64,000 bases of DNA, taken from Pontederia crassipes (taxonomy: Eukaryota; Streptophyta; Magnoliopsida; Commelinales; Pontederiaceae). The stretch covers positions 1,116,001 through 1,180,000 of the forward strand of contig CM060187.1 in the NCBI GenBank assembly GCA_030549335.1. Reading direction: 5' to 3'. Each line of letters starts with the position of its first letter. Position 1 is the first letter of the stretch. The notes under the pieces were generated by a model, which was given only the letters and a program-made list of their open reading frames with translations, ran no database searches and had not been told where the DNA came from. Shown piece by piece: positions 1-12,849 of this stretch. The translations under genes and the position numbers were made by a program.

Positions 1-2612
1 ACTTTTCTATCACAAAAAACTCCAGTGGCTTTCCTCCACTTACACCAACCAACTTGAATTCTATGATTAACATCGTCATCAATCTCACCATCTTGTCTTA
101 CAATTGATCCTAAATATTTAAACTTTGTCACTTGAGGAATTATATCCTCCCCTAACCTAACTTTCAAATCGTCTCTAAGTTGTTTATTTGTGAAATTGCT
201 ATGCATATATTCTGTTTTATTCCTACTTAAACGAAAACCCTTTGACTCCAACGTATTTCTCCATATTTCCAATTTTGTATTAATCTCTTCTCTTGAATCC
301 GCTAAAAGTACTATATCATCCGCAAATAGCATGCACTTAGGTACCTCCTCTGTGATACTCTCGGTTATAGCATCGATAACTAAGTTAAATAGATACGGGC
401 TTAAAGCTGATCCTTGATGTAGGCCAATTCCTATAGGAAATTCATTTGTCTCACCTCCGGGTGTCCTAACCCTAGTCAATGCCCCATCGTACATATCTTG
501 TATTACCTTAATGTAGGCAACATTCACCTTCTTCTTTTGCAAGGCTTTCCAAAGTACATCCCTTGGTACCCGATCATACGCCTTCTCTAAGTCAATGAAA
601 GCCATATGTAAGTCTCTTCTCCTACTTCGATACTTCTCCATCATCCCCCTTAGTAAATAAATCGCCTCTGTAGTGGATCTTCCTGGCATGAACCCAAATT
701 GTCTCTCAGAAATACTAGTCTCCATTCTCAATCTATGCTCAATCACTTTTTCCCATAATTTCATAGTGTGACTCATAAGTTTAATCCCTCTATAATTTGC
801 ACAATTCTGAATATCCCCTTTATTTTTGTAAATAGGAACTAATGTACTTAATCTCCAATCATCAGGCATCTTTTTCGACCGTAAAATCTCATTAAATAGT
901 TTACATAACCACAATACACCTTTTTCTCCTAAACATTTCCAAACTTCAATCGGTATACCATCCGGTCCAACGGCTTTACCATTCTCCATTTTCTTAAGAG
1001 CTTCGCTAACCTCCGAGACTCTAATTCTACGATAAAATGACCTATTAAGCTCACATTCGCTAACTGTCAAGTCCTCCAAATCACAACGCGAACCTTCACA
1101 TCCATCATTAAATAGCTTATAGAAATACTCTTCCCATCTGTTCTTAATATCTCCTTCAGTAACTAAAACCTTGCCAACTTCATTTTTTATGCATCTTACT
1201 TGATCCAAATCTCTCGACTCCTTCTCTTTGTTCCTTACAATCTTGTAAATCCTTTGTTCACCCGCCTTTGTCCCTAACTCCTTATAAAACCTCTCATATG
1301 CTTTAGCACGAGCATCACTAACTGCCTTCTTAGCCTCCCTTTTCGCCAAACGATACTTTTCTCAATTGTCAGAACTATTGTCCAAGTGTATTGCCTTGAA
1401 ACAATTCTTCTTATTACGCACCTTTTCTTGGACCTCCTCATTCCACCACCAAGTTTCCTTATCTCGTGGTCCAAAACCTTTTGATTCTCCTAAAATGGCT
1501 TTAGCAACCATTTCAACCTTTTTTGCCACATTCTTCCACATGATACTAGCATCTCCTTCTAACTCCCACACACTTTCCTCTAATAACTTACTTCTAAAAG
1601 TCTCTCGCTTCTCCCCCTTTAACTGCCACCACTTGATCTTTCGATCAAAAACTGTTCGGGATTTTGGTTTTATACATTTTATTTGCATATCAAGAACTAA
1701 CAATCTATGTTGTGTAGTCACCACATGCCCAGGAATTACTTTGCAATTAGTGCAATGTCTTTTATCAGTATTTCTTATCAAGAAAAAATCGATTTGAGAC
1801 CTATGAGTTCCACTTTTGTATGTGATTAAATGTTCCTCTCTCTTCCTAAAACAAGTGTTGATAATCTTAAGGTCGTATGCTAAAGAAAAATCAATAATAA
1901 TTTGTCCTTCCTCATTCAACTCCCCAAAACCAAAACCACCATGAACCCTTGCATGTGGTCCTGCCTCTTTACCAACATGTCCATTAAGGTCTCCCCCAAT
2001 ATAAACTTTCTCGGTTGTTGGTATACTTTCAATCAAACCCTCCATATCTGCCCAAAACTTCTCCTTGAGATGTGATTCTGCTCCTACTTGGGGTGCATAT
2101 GCATTAATAATGTTCATAGTCTCCTTTCCAACAATTACTTTCACGGATATGATTCGATCCTCAATCCTTTTAACTTCCACAACATTCTTCCTCCATTCTG
2201 CATCCGCGATAATACCAACACCATTCCTTCCATTTACCTTACCTGTGTACCAAAGTTTGGAACCATTTAACCTAATCTCTTTACTTCCCTCTCCTACCCA
2301 TCTAGTTTCTTGCAAGCATAAGATACTAATCTTACGCTGGTCCATTACTTGTGCCACCTCGAGGCGCTTCCCATTCAACGTCCCAATGTTCCAAGAACCT
2401 AATCTGACCTTAGTCTCATGAACTAGCTTCTTTAACCGCCTCCGTCCATTAGAGTGCGGTAGCCCTTGCTCATTTAACACTGCATTCAAGCGAGGATGCA
2501 GCGGCTCTTGCTCTCTTATCACTGTACCCGAGCTGTACAGCGCGTTACTTACGGGTAACGACCTAGCATTAACACAATATATTCGTTGATCCATGTTCAT
2601 AAGATTCGACAT
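1..2612 (-). pseudogene. LINE ORF: endonuclease plus reverse transcriptase, one nonsense codon
   Basis: The open frame extends to 2642 using a GTG; the first ATG is at 2610-2612. Counting from 2642, the endonuclease motifs are WNIGTLN (84-90), QETRW (111-115), NAYAP (180-184), GGDLNGHVG (216-224), QIDFFL (283-288) and TTQHRLL (309-315). Together these form an APE-type nuclease that nicks target DNA. A TGA at 1362-1364 stops it at about 426 codons. The same frame then stays open to base 1 and encodes reverse transcriptase, including a LFADD-type catalytic box near 320-340 and a PGRSTTEA motif near 670-700. A TGA where relatives have tryptophan is the only break I see. I infer a fairly recent copy that cannot make full-length protein. 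Plant databases often mislabel such ORFs 'craniofacial development protein 2-like'. Confidence 0.88.
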
Positions 2613-2694
2613 AATTTTATGTTGGCTGTCGGGGCCTAACACAACCCTCCTCCTTTATCCGGGCTTGGGACCGGCTATAAAATATAGGCGGAGT
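1..2694 (-). mobile_element. RTE-clade LINE, 5' end present, runs off left edge
   Basis: Non-LTR retrotransposon read right to left. The 5' end is placed at 2694 because the same first bases (ACTCCGCCTAT) begin the short derivative at 61564, where a target-site duplication fixes the boundary. An apurinic-type endonuclease is followed by a reverse transcriptase that continues past base 1. The 3' tail lies outside the window. Two related pieces here (60470-60920 and 61564-61720) end in TTG repeats, the usual 3' end of RTE LINEs, which supports the clade. No TSD can be tested because one flank is missing. Confidence 0.93.
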
Positions 2695-4810
2695 TTAACT
2701 ATTCAGATTATATGGATAAAAATTCACTTGGTTTAATTAAACTTTGAAATCTTAATAATAAAAAATTAATTGTCTTTGGATCAAATAGGAATAAGTAATG
2801 GTTAAGATAGAAAATAAATAGATTAATTATTGTGCATTTTGAAAAGACTTACTATTTTTTACTTTTTAAGATTTCAAGATAAAATTTTCAAATTAAAAAA
2901 ATTGATCAAAATTTATTCATATCGCTTTCTTTCGAACACTAAATTAGTTTGATACTTATAGTCTTGAACATCGATGAGTTTCAATAAAAAAAGTTTGATT
3001 GGATAACTAATCCATCTAATTTTTTTATATTGGCATTATCCATAGTTTACTCATGACTTATTCTTTAAACAAAAAGGGCCAAGTCGATTAGTTTACTTTG
3101 AAACTAAGGGTTGCTACTAATTTTGAATCATAATCAAATGTGCACATCAACCATGTAGTGATATTGTTGCCCTTGATGTCACGCCATGTGAAGTCCATTT
3201 AATGAAAAGAGTGAACAGATTGCTCTGGAGGCCCACAACTTCATGTTGCCCAAATCTTTGGGCGCAGCCAACAGGAAAAAGAAAGAAGATACAAGAGCCT
3301 CCACTTTTTTTTTTTCCTTTTTTCTCGATTGCAATCCATCGGTATCCCTACTAACATCCAATTAATCTATTATTCGGAGTTATCCCTGATCAATGTGATT
3401 ACTCTAAAAATGAATTCTGAACTATTGGTCCGTCGACACTTGAGACGTACCATTCTGCCACCTTCCATTGGTCGGGTTAAGATCGGGTCCGATCCGATCC
3501 AAATTATGAGTCGGATCGTCGGATTCTCGGATCGACTCAATCCGCTGAACACGCCACTGCTACATTCATGAACAACTACTTCCAACTCAGGAACAGGCAA
3601 ATGCACGCTACCTCAGTCAGTTGCAGCAGTGGCCAATGCAATTTGGTGGCGACCACAGGAATCCTAAAGAAAACCATTTCAGAGCAAATCATTTGCTTCG
3701 ATATGTGTGTAGTGTCATTATAATTCTTTCTACTTTTCCCATCAATGGCCTGAAATCTGAATCATTAAACTCAGATCAGTTAGAACGAAAAGAAATATTG
3801 CACCTGGTGTGCAAATCGCCAAATCCTTCTCTTTTGGTGTTATGTGCGTCAACTTTCTTCTTTTTCCTTTCTTTTCTTTTGCAGGGTTCTCTGGAATCTG
3901 GATGAAACAGAGGAATTCCATCCATGTGATGTGTGAGAATTTTATTGGTGCACTATCTCTCATGACATCCAACAGCTCTCCATGCATGTCTCATGACAAT
4001 GTGAAAACAGTTCAAGAAACAGGAGAAAGTAGGGGAAAAAAAAGAAACAAAAGTAAGCTAAAGCAAAAAGTGTTCATGGATGCATGACATGGATAAGATA
4101 AAGCAAATATGACGCGTATGGAGCACATTGTGTGCCACACATCCATCAATCGTTTTATCTCTTCGGGGATCTGTTCTGTTAGTTAGCCTTTATGAATGCT
4201 GAACGCATGAACTGACATGCTCAAAGGGGGCAGCACAAGCGTAAAAGTGTATATTTCTGATTTCCACGACTAATCGCCATGAGAGGTGCACATGTTGACT
4301 TGACATTCATGCATCATGTCACAATCATTCGAGACGCCAGATCATATATTCATATAAATCTATCAACACCAAACGAACAAAGATTTCCACGACCATAATT
4401 ATGGAGTAGGATTTCGTCACGGTCAAACCCCTGTGGAGCTGCAACAACTAAGCTCTCTGGTACCATCTGAATTCTTCTTGTTCTAATAAAAAATAACCTA
4501 AGCATAATTGAAAAGATCAAGGAAGAGTTCTTAACAGAGATATATCTTGTACACAGATAGATATATCAAAGGAGGAAAACTGTACAGAGCAATCCAAAAG
4601 GGTATCATCACCACAAAGACTAAATCTTGCAGCTGTTCAGAATTCAGATAGATATCATCACAAGAAATTATTAATCTCTCTGGTAGGTAACACACAGAGG
4701 TGCATGTTCGGCCATGAGATTTAAAAAGAACTTGACCACGAACACGATCACCCAAAGTGAGCTGATATTAGAACTGTAACATTAACCAGAGAAGAAAAAG
4801 AAAGAGCACA
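2695..4810. other. Intergenic, no supported gene
   Basis: AT-rich up to about 3150, then mixed composition. Short ORFs here (for example 3621-3905 and 3809-4087, plus) have no recognisable domain and overlap opposite-strand ORFs. A run of GGATCG/CGATCC-like words lies at 3480-3545, with no clear element boundary. The part nearest 4810 should hold the 3' UTR of the minus-strand gene, but no poly(A) signal could be fixed. Confidence 0.5.
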
Positions 4811-5149
4811 TCAATTCACCGGTACCCCATGGACGTCCCTCCCGTTCATGAGAGAGAACCTGGAGGGCTTCGGCTGGAAGTCCCTCCTCCTCCCGGCGGC
4901 GTCGTGGTTGGAGGGGCATATGATCTGCATGAGGAGGGCCTTCATCGACTTCACCTTCGCCGCGGCCCTCGCCTCCGCCGCGGCCGTCTGAGCCGACGCC
5001 CGGCCGGGATTAATCTTGCGCCCGGCGCCGGCGCCGCGGTGCAGCTTGCACCGGAACGATCCCGGGTGCGTCGTCGGAGAGCAGAGGCAGGCGACGGCGC
5101 CGGAAGGCTTGTGCGCCTTCGTCGCGCTGGGCGGAGCGGCGGAATCCAT
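4811..5149 (-). CDS. Small serine-rich protein-like protein (plant family of unknown function)
   Basis: Intronless 112-residue protein; the start context is CCCCATGG and the stop is at 4811-4813. The block CLCSPTTHPGSFRCKLHR at residues 22-39 is the signature I recall from the plant 'serine-rich protein-like' family. A basic Ala-rich stretch (AAAEARAAAKVKSMKALL, about 56-73) follows, and the C-terminus has RRDFQPKPSRFSLMNG. There is no signal peptide or membrane segment. The Cys and His residues near 22-38 could bind metal, but that is a guess. Coding GC is much higher than the flanks, as in many monocot single-exon genes. Molecular function is unknown. The frame is intact, so this is one of the two best host genes here. 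Opposite-strand ORFs at 4829-5275 and 4951-5283 are GC-driven shadows. Confidence 0.82.
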   Translation of the reverse strand: MDSAAPPSATKAHKPSGAVACLCSPTTHPGSFRCKLHRGAGAGRKINPGRASAQTAAAEARAAAKVKSMKALLMQIICPSNHDAAGRRRDFQPKPSRFSLMNGRDVHGVPVN

Positions 5150-5340
5150 GGGGAAAAGGGAACGGAGTGGAGGTGGCGGTGGAGACTGTGGAAAGACGGG
5201 GAAGGTGCACAGGGGAAGTTTTTTACTGTAAACAAAAAAAATGTTGGATTCGCAATATTTAAATTTGGATTTTGAGTTGCCAACTTGCCATATATCGCAT
5301 TAAATTTGGGATATTTTAAATAGGATTTTGTACACGTGCT
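5150..5340 (-). promoter_or_regulatory. Candidate promoter and 5' UTR of the serine-rich-like gene
   Basis: Reading leftwards into the gene there is a perfect G-box CACGTG at 5333-5338, a TATA-like TATTTAAAATAT at 5311-5322, and a pyrimidine-rich leader just before the ATG (5155-5225). The TATA-like site is about 160 bp upstream of the ATG, a reasonable plant spacing. G-boxes bind bZIP and bHLH factors and often mark light- or ABA-responsive genes; whether this one works is inference. Confidence 0.45.
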
Positions 5341-5392
5341 TAGCAGTTGGGCTTGGAACGCGCGCCGGGGTGGTGGATTTATACGTGAGAAA

Positions 5393-5465
5393 TTATATAT
5401 ATATATATATATTATAATATTTAATTATAAAGTTAACTTTTTAATATATATATATATATATATAT
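5393..5465. repeat. Two (AT)n tracts around a short AT-rich spacer
   Basis: TATATA runs at about 5393-5411 and 5443-5465. They sit just upstream of the promoter region of the gene at 4811-5149. Confidence 0.85.
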
Positions 5466-7264
5466 GAGACATAATATTAGTTCATTATCAGAAAAAGAAT
5501 ATTACAACTAAATATCACTCGCGTGATAATAATACTTAGTAAAGTTAATTCCTTTTGTTAATGATACAAATATAATTTTTAAATGGGTCTGAAAAATTCA
5601 ATTAAAAAACAATTTAGTGTGAAACAAAAGTGAAAAGGCTAGTACTTTTCAAAATTGTCAGAACAAAATATAATTATTTCCAGGGTGAAAATGATAAAAT
5701 ATCAAAAAGGAAAAAAAAAACTCAATTCAATTTTCTGCTTTACTTTTTTAAAATTATTTTTTTCTGTCTCAGAAAAAAAATACATGCAATGCTAACTTTA
5801 TTCTGCAAGAAATTAATGTTAAGTTGGACATTAAATACTATTCCACCTGGTTTTCTTTTTTCTTTTGCAATTACGAAAGAGACTCGTGAATGTATTTATT
5901 TCTGGTTATGAGAGGCCTCGCATTTAATGGCCACAAACAATTTTATAAAAAAGAAACTTAAATTTAAGATTATATCCAGCCATAATTACAAGCACACTTT
6001 TTTCAGAACCGAAAGGTGTTCTAGAATTGGCCCACCAAAAGGAAAAAAAAAGTGCTCTAGACGAATTCCGAGTCAGTTCATGGCCATTTGTTCCAATACG
6101 ACAAATATGTTATTATTATTGGGATTTGATTCTGTTACTTATTTCAGTTCCAGTTCCACCACACAAATGGCATTTTCTAAAGCGACACCGATAGGAAATC
6201 GAAGCAAGCATTACGATGGATACCCACTCAAGATTCGCCATGCACAGAATTATTAGCAAATATCCTTGAGACAAAATATTATTTTTAACAAAAATTATTA
6301 GCACATAATATTTGTGAATAAATATATTATTTAAATTATTTTTTATTCATTTAATAGAATCTTTTTATCTCCCAAATCTCTTACGATCTTACCTCGAAAA
6401 GTACGATAAAATTGTTATTAGTAAGTTCCTACTGCAGAGGTTCCAATACCCCTGCCAGCTTACTTTTTTTTACTCTTGTTCTTCACTTCTTCTAAATGTT
6501 TTGTTATCTATGAAATGATATAAAATAATAAAATTATTATATATAATTGGCGTGTAATTATCTACACATGATCTTCCAAGTTTGTGTTATAATATTTGTG
6601 CCTTCTATTTTTATCCAATATATTCATCCTTTACTTAATATTAATATTTTATATTTTTTGTTTAATTGTTTTATTTATATATTACCTTTAATCAATCTAT
6701 TTGTTAATTAAGTGCAAGCCCACAATTTTTTTTACACTTATTTTTATAGTTGGTCTTCCGAGTTTTATAATTTTGTGTATAATATTTGTGCCTTCTCTTT
6801 TTCATCCAATCAACTCATTCTTTCACTTTTAAAACATTATATTTTTATATTTTAATTGTTTTAGTTACATAATGCCTTTGAACAAGGGATTTTTTTCCTT
6901 AGTTAAATGGTGTATTATATTACCTATGATGATTTGATATATAATTATTATATATGATTGATATGCATAAATAACTACGCAATATTGTTTTGTTAATATG
7001 TTAATATAACTAACTATGTATCTTTATAATCTATATTACACTTGAATTTTTTGTTACGTATTAAAATTAATTTCTTAATGAATCAATTAAATTGACTATA
7101 GAAACATACTTTTCTGCTAACAATAGTGCAAGATAAATGATACCCATGACCTCTTTTTAACTTTATAGTGTCATAACTAATATTACTAATTGTATTTATG
7201 TTTTAATATCATAATACAAATATGTTAACAACTTAAATTAATTTGAACTAAAAAAATTAACATA

Positions 7265-7354
<90 letters not shown>

Positions 7355-7786
7355 GAAAGATGCATGTGTAAATCCATGAAGAATTTACATGTGTATGTAT
7401 TGCTAAAAAATAAAAGTTGGGAAATAAAAGAGATGAGTTCTTCCATTATATGTGGACGTGAACCTATTCAAAATATTCATAGCTCCCATAGAGATGAAGT
7501 TGATACAAGTGAAATAAATTATCATTTTTGGAATAATTTTTAAAGATTTACAAGACTTAAAATTAGTTGTGGTAGATTTCCATGACTTAATATTTTTAAA
7601 ATTTTTTATATATGATAAGGAACTGTCAAAATTAAAACTAATTTATGTATTTATGATTAACTATGACTTATAAGCTTTTTACATATATAACCATATAAAT
7701 ATTATATTCTTTGAATGACTTAATATATATTACATGTACTCCGGATAGTATGAAAATATGTATTCTATAATCTTATGTAGGCTATT
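5466..7786. other. AT-rich intergenic DNA, no gene
   Basis: Only short ORFs without domains. Phrases such as TTCTAGAATTGGCCCACC near 6020 recur in altered form near 11020 (TTCCGGAATTGGCCCACG), so old dispersed repeats are present. The only clear structure is the microsatellite at 7266-7356. Confidence 0.6.
7266..7356. repeat. Compound (TA)n-(GA)n microsatellite
   Basis: An uninterrupted TA run to about 7308 is followed directly by GA repeats to about 7356. The leucine/serine-rich and tyrosine/isoleucine-rich minus-strand ORF over it is an artefact of the repeat. Confidence 0.95.
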
Positions 7787-8233
7787 TACGGGTGTAAGAA
7801 AACCCGACCAACCCGAAAAATTTATCGGACACAAAAAATTGAATCGAAAAAATTAAAAATTAAGAGCCAAAATATAATTTATGGTAGTTTTTAATAAATT
7901 TAAATCCATCTGCTAAAATTAAAATTCCACCCGAAAGATATAATATTTTTTGTAGAGAATTTTATACTTTTCTATCACATTATCGAATTCTAATTTTAAT
8001 TTTTTATTAGTATATCTCACATTTAATATAAAATTAAATAATTTTATATTAATTTTAATTTATTATATATATTTAGAATGTAATTACATAAAAATAGAGT
8101 CCCTGAAAAAAATAACCTGATAAAGAGTGTTTTTTTTTAAATAATTTTAGGATAATTTTAAAATTTAAAAAGTTGATTCACGATTGATTTTTTTTAATCG
8201 AAACTTGGACCCATCAAGCTACTTTCACCCCTA
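7787..8233. mobile_element. Non-autonomous hAT-type MITE with perfect 8-bp TSD
   Basis: 447 bp. The terminal inverted repeats are TACGGGTGTAAG and the complement of CTTTCACCCCTA. The 8-bp flanks are identical: AGGCTATT at 7779-7786 and 8234-8241. An 8-bp TSD with TA-GGGTG-type termini is characteristic of hAT elements. No transposase is present, so it would need one in trans. Confidence 0.85.
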
Positions 8234-9294
8234 AGGCTATTCATCAAATTTCTCCGTGAATTTTTTTTAAAAAAAATAAAAAAACATTTAACTTTTTATT
8301 TTTTATATTGCGTTGGGGCCATTGTTTTCAATTTATTATTTTTATCCTCATCGTCATTATTATTACCAAGAGAGAGATGTTAATAATTTTATATGCTTTC
8401 AATAACAATTAATGTTAAATGATTTATATTTTTGAAATGCAGTACGAACGAGTATCTAGAGAACCAGTGACGACGCCAAGTGCTTGCCTGTGCATGCACG
8501 TGCAGGCACTATAATATGTAACAAGTAATTTATGCAATCATCATTTGTATAAGTCGTAGAATGTGTTGGTTCCTTTACGGAGAACCAAGTATGAAGTACC
8601 CATTCATCACATTTTATTTTTGTTTAAAAAAATAAATTATATCATAGTGTCAAATAATTTATCACTAGTTACAACTTCAAAACGTCTCAAGTTTTGTTGT
8701 CACATTTAACATTGTCCATTTCTTTTTATTTCAATTATTTATTTAATAAATAAGTAGACTTCTCATGACATTTTATGTACTCGTACTCCAGCTTGAGAAA
8801 CAAATTTTGCCTTAAACAACAATAAAAAAAACTCTTTATTTTGTTTCCCTCACCACAGGGGAGGAATTTAATGTAAAAAATTTAAATAAAGTATATAATA
8901 ATTCAGTTATACGTACTAGTCGTATTTATTAAAAAAAGTGCAATTATGATAAGACATCATGTTAAAAAAAGAGATATTATTATTGAAAAGTAACATGACA
9001 TCAACGTCATTTTATTCGACATCTCTCATCCGATGACCAACAATATATGTCCCTCCCCTCTTCCCAACATCCATAAAAGCTTAGATTAAGATATCCATCC
9101 TGATCTTGACCGAAAAAAAAAATTTGTATTTAAGCAAATATTAATTCAATACAGACATTAGAAATAAGGATAAGGAGAATGCACAAATTTGAATTCTTAT
9201 ATTAAGAGAAAAAAGTCTAATTTAATTAGTTAGATTTATTTTTTCAACCTAAGAACTCGAGTTAATACGTACGTTTTCCGGGAAGCATTGATCT

Positions 9295-9295
<1 letters not shown>

Positions 9296-9370
<75 letters not shown>
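9296..9370. repeat. (AT)n microsatellite
   Basis: About 75 bp of uninterrupted AT dinucleotides. Confidence 0.95.
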
Positions 9371-9373
<3 letters not shown>

Positions 9374-9619
9374 GTTAGTACTAGTCAAAAGGCCGGCGTA
9401 TACCACACTAATAAATATACCAAGAAATCAAATAAAATAGTAATTGTAAATAAAATTATTTTTCAGAGCATCTAGAAGGCAGGAACGAATAAACAAGATA
9501 TAAAATTCCTTCTTTATGTACGAGGACAAAAAGTAAAATCGAAAAAGAAAAGAAAAAGAAAAATAATAATGAAAATAAATGAGAGCAAGAAATCACAGTC
9601 CATCTCACTTTTTGATCTA

Positions 9620-9770
9620 CAATTAGTCTTGAGATTATGTAAACTGTTTTATTTGATATGATTGTATTAATATTTAGGGTTTACTGTGTGTGCTCATTTA
9701 GTCTTGAGATTATGTAAACTGTTTTAGTTGATATGATTGCATTAATATTTAGGATTTAATGTGTGCGCCC
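9620..9770. repeat. 75-bp tandem duplication
   Basis: The block starting TAGTCTTGAGATTATGTAAA at about 9624 repeats with a 75-bp offset from about 9699, with a few substitutions. Confidence 0.85.
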
Positions 9771-9845
9771 GTGGTCAAGATTAATATTATCTTAATTTTG
9801 GTCACATAATTTTATTCGATCCTAACGATCACATATCATTAAAAA

Positions 9846-10618
9846 AATTATTAAAATATTAGTTAAAAAATATAATAATTATTATTTTAAATAAGATTTA
9901 TATATTTTCTTCATTTTTAACATGTTTTGATATAATTTGAGTTAAGAATCAATAAAAATTAACTTAGTGATGTGTAATGAAGATTTTAATATGGTAAATT
10001 TATTAGAATAATATTTCTTATTTTAAAATAGAATTATTTTATTAATAGGTAGGAATAATTATTATCGTCAACCGTCTGTTATGAATTAAATGATGATTAA
10101 TAAACATATAGCGTAGTACGAGAAGAAAAGACTAGCACAAATATTTTTTGTCCCTAGTATATTTAATATTGATGAACAAACCACATGAATTAAGAGCAAT
10201 CAAAATCAGGAGGATTCCAAAATTATTAAAATATTAGTTAAAAAATATATTTATAATAATAATTACTTTAAATAAGATTTATATATTTTCTTCATTTTTA
10301 ACATGTTTTGATATAATTTGAGTTAAGAATCAGTAAAAATTAACTTAGTGATGTGTAATGAAGAATTTAATATGGTAAATTTATTAGAATAATATTTATT
10401 ATTTTAAAATAGAATTATTTTATTAATAAGTAGAAATAATTATTATCGTCAACCATCTGTTATGAATTAAATGATGATTAATAAACGTATAGCGTAGTAC
10501 GAGAAGAAAAGACGAGAAAAGACTAGCACAAATATTTTTTGTCCCTAGTATATTTAATATTGATGAACAAACCACATGAATTAAGAGCAATCAGAATCAG
10601 GAGGATTCCAAAATTATT
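9846..10618. repeat. ~375-bp tandem duplication
   Basis: The segment beginning ATTATTAAAATATTAG at about 9847 recurs at about 10222. The two copies run in parallel to the shared phrase AGGAGGATTCCAAAATTATT, with few substitutions and one small tandem addition (AGAAAAGACG near 10505). Non-coding. Confidence 0.9.
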
Positions 10619-12217
10619 GTGCCTATGCCGTGAGGTGTAACATGCATTGATGACTTAGACCTTCTTTGATGGCCCAATCATTTAGGATTTTGGAAATTTT
10701 ATTTCTAGGATTTTTCATGTGAAATTAAAGCGTGTGGCCGTGTATTTTGTTTAGCCTCGAAATATCCATCTCCAAATAAAATAAAATAAAATAAAAATAA
10801 AATAAAAATATGCATGAAAATTTTCATTGATGCATGTTTTTTTTGAATTAAAAAAGGGCTTAAATTGATAATTTAATAGATTAACATACGTTACTAATCT
10901 TGTATTTGGATAATCTTGTGACAATTTTGTTTTAAAAAGAAGAACATAAAAAAAAGATAACGAATTAAAAATAATGTTAACATTTATATTGCTGGGATGG
11001 ATAGGTGGAACCCGACGGTGTTCCGGAATTGGCCCACGAAAATTGTTGTTCAATATTAATTATGAGAAAAAAAATTTGAAATTTTTGTATTAGTCGTGAG
11101 CAAATAAATTAGAATACTGTTAATTGTTAGAATTCATTATGATTCAGGTGCATCATTAATAAAATGTATGAGAATAAAATTACTTTTAAATTAATTTAAC
11201 AATTTAGTATGTTAATCATTAAAAAAAAATTGAGAGTTCCTGGGTCACAAGTCTTTGTTTTGATGGCTTGGCCCTTGGGGCATGGTGATGATGAAATTGA
11301 TGCCAAGTTTGTTAACATTAAAAGATAATAATAGTTTAGGTGAAAAAAAATATCAAATTGGGAAAAGAATTTGTAGGGCGTAAACTCTCAAATTTTAATC
11401 AGAAATTCATTTTTTCCATATAATCTAATTATTTTTTTTTAAAAAAAATATTTTTGTTTTGAAGTGAAGTTCACCAAAAATTGTCATCAAGTTAAAATTT
11501 TTTAGTACCATTGGTTTATATATCTTTCAGTACTCAATGAGGAGATTTTTTATGGTAATAATATGTTAATCATTTTATTATTATATCATTCAGTAAAAGT
11601 AATCTCTTCTATGAGCTAACTGATAATTTACATAAAATCTAGAGTTCATCATACTTGATCTAGACTCAATCAGATCACATTAAAACTTCAATAATACATT
11701 TAATTTTGAAATACTTATAATCATATACAATAGGACAGATTATGACAATAATGATGTCCTTTGAATAATAATGACTATACATTATGATTGTTCAGAAAAT
11801 TGGCCTTGTAGAATCAGACAACTCACCTTTCAATCCACATTTTATTAAAGAAAATGAAGAAAAAAATGATATTTTGGTAGTGGACCATTATTTATAACAT
11901 AAAAATAAAATGAAAGGACATCTGACCACCAGATAATATCATATACATTTACTGTTAGATCAAAAAAGTGTACTCAATTTGGGGTTTTTCTTTCAAGAGA
12001 GGAAAAAAAATACATCCAGATCCTATGTCACAGGATTACTTATATAAATAATTAAATATAGCAGAAAATATTTTAGCCATTTTTTATATGCCAAATACAG
12101 AAACATTTTTTTCACAAATACATAGTTTCTTACAAATAAACACACTTGTTATTCCGATCATGAAGCAATGCATATAGTGGAGTAATATTGGCATTGAAGG
12201 CGAGAATATGGCCATGA

Positions 12218-12768
12218 GGAGCCGTTTGGTATGGGTAATCTATATAGATTATCGGTTATTTTATTTAAAATTTTCAGGACTCATCACATTATCTCGTTTG
12301 GCTGTGATTGATTATCGATAATTTTAATTGCTCTAGTAATCTTGATTACCATCTCACTGGTAATCTAAATAGCAGGCAGGGGAGGTGTCTTTCCAGATTA
12401 CCAGCTGGTGGGAATACATTTTGACGAAAATATTCCTTCAATTAATTTTTTTATTTCAAATTTTTATTAATAAATAAATATCATTTAACTTCATATTTTT
12501 ATTATTTGAAATATTTTTCAAATAACTCTTAATTTTGTCTCATGTTTTTTATATATATTCACTTTTCTATTTTTTTTCTTTATAATAATATGCTATTAAA
12601 ATCTGAAATAATTTTTAAAGGTATTTTGGTAATTTTATAACTATTCATTTTGATTATTATTTAGATTATCAGTACTTACTAAACACTATAATGTAATATT
12701 ATCGATAATTTAAATAGTGGTAATCTAAATTACCGATCACTTAAATCGATAATGCGTCAAACGGCCCC
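12218..12768. mobile_element. PIF/Harbinger (Tourist-like) MITE
   Basis: 551 bp. Termini are GGAGCCGTTTGGTA and the complement of TGCGTCAAACGGCCCC, that is GG(A/G)GCCGTTTG inverted repeats. The flanking 3-bp TSD is TGA (12215-12217 and 12769-12771). A 3-bp TSD with a GGxGCxGTTTGG terminus fits PIF/Harbinger. The interior repeats GATTATC/GATAATC words that can pair with each other. No transposase. Confidence 0.7.
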
Positions 12769-12849
12769 TGAGAGATCTCACAAAAGCAGTTAACCATAGT
12801 GAAAACCCAACATGTTTATCAAGACTTGAAAGGAAAAAAAAAATCTAAC

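Larger units (their letters stand above)
8242..12214. other. AT-rich intergenic DNA with local duplications, no gene
   Basis: Contains the (AT)n tract at 9296-9370 and the tandem duplications at 9620-9770 and 9846-10618, listed separately. The longest ORF (10751-11053, minus, 100 residues) is low complexity, rich in Phe/Tyr/Ile at its end, and is not supported. Confidence 0.6.

Noticed and set aside
4829..5283. Long plus- and minus-strand ORFs around the serine-rich gene
   Set aside because: High GC removes stop codons in all frames. Only the 4811-5149 minus frame carries a recognisable family motif.
7225..7446. 73-codon minus ORF with a hydrophobic run
   Set aside because: It is the translation of the TA/GA microsatellite.
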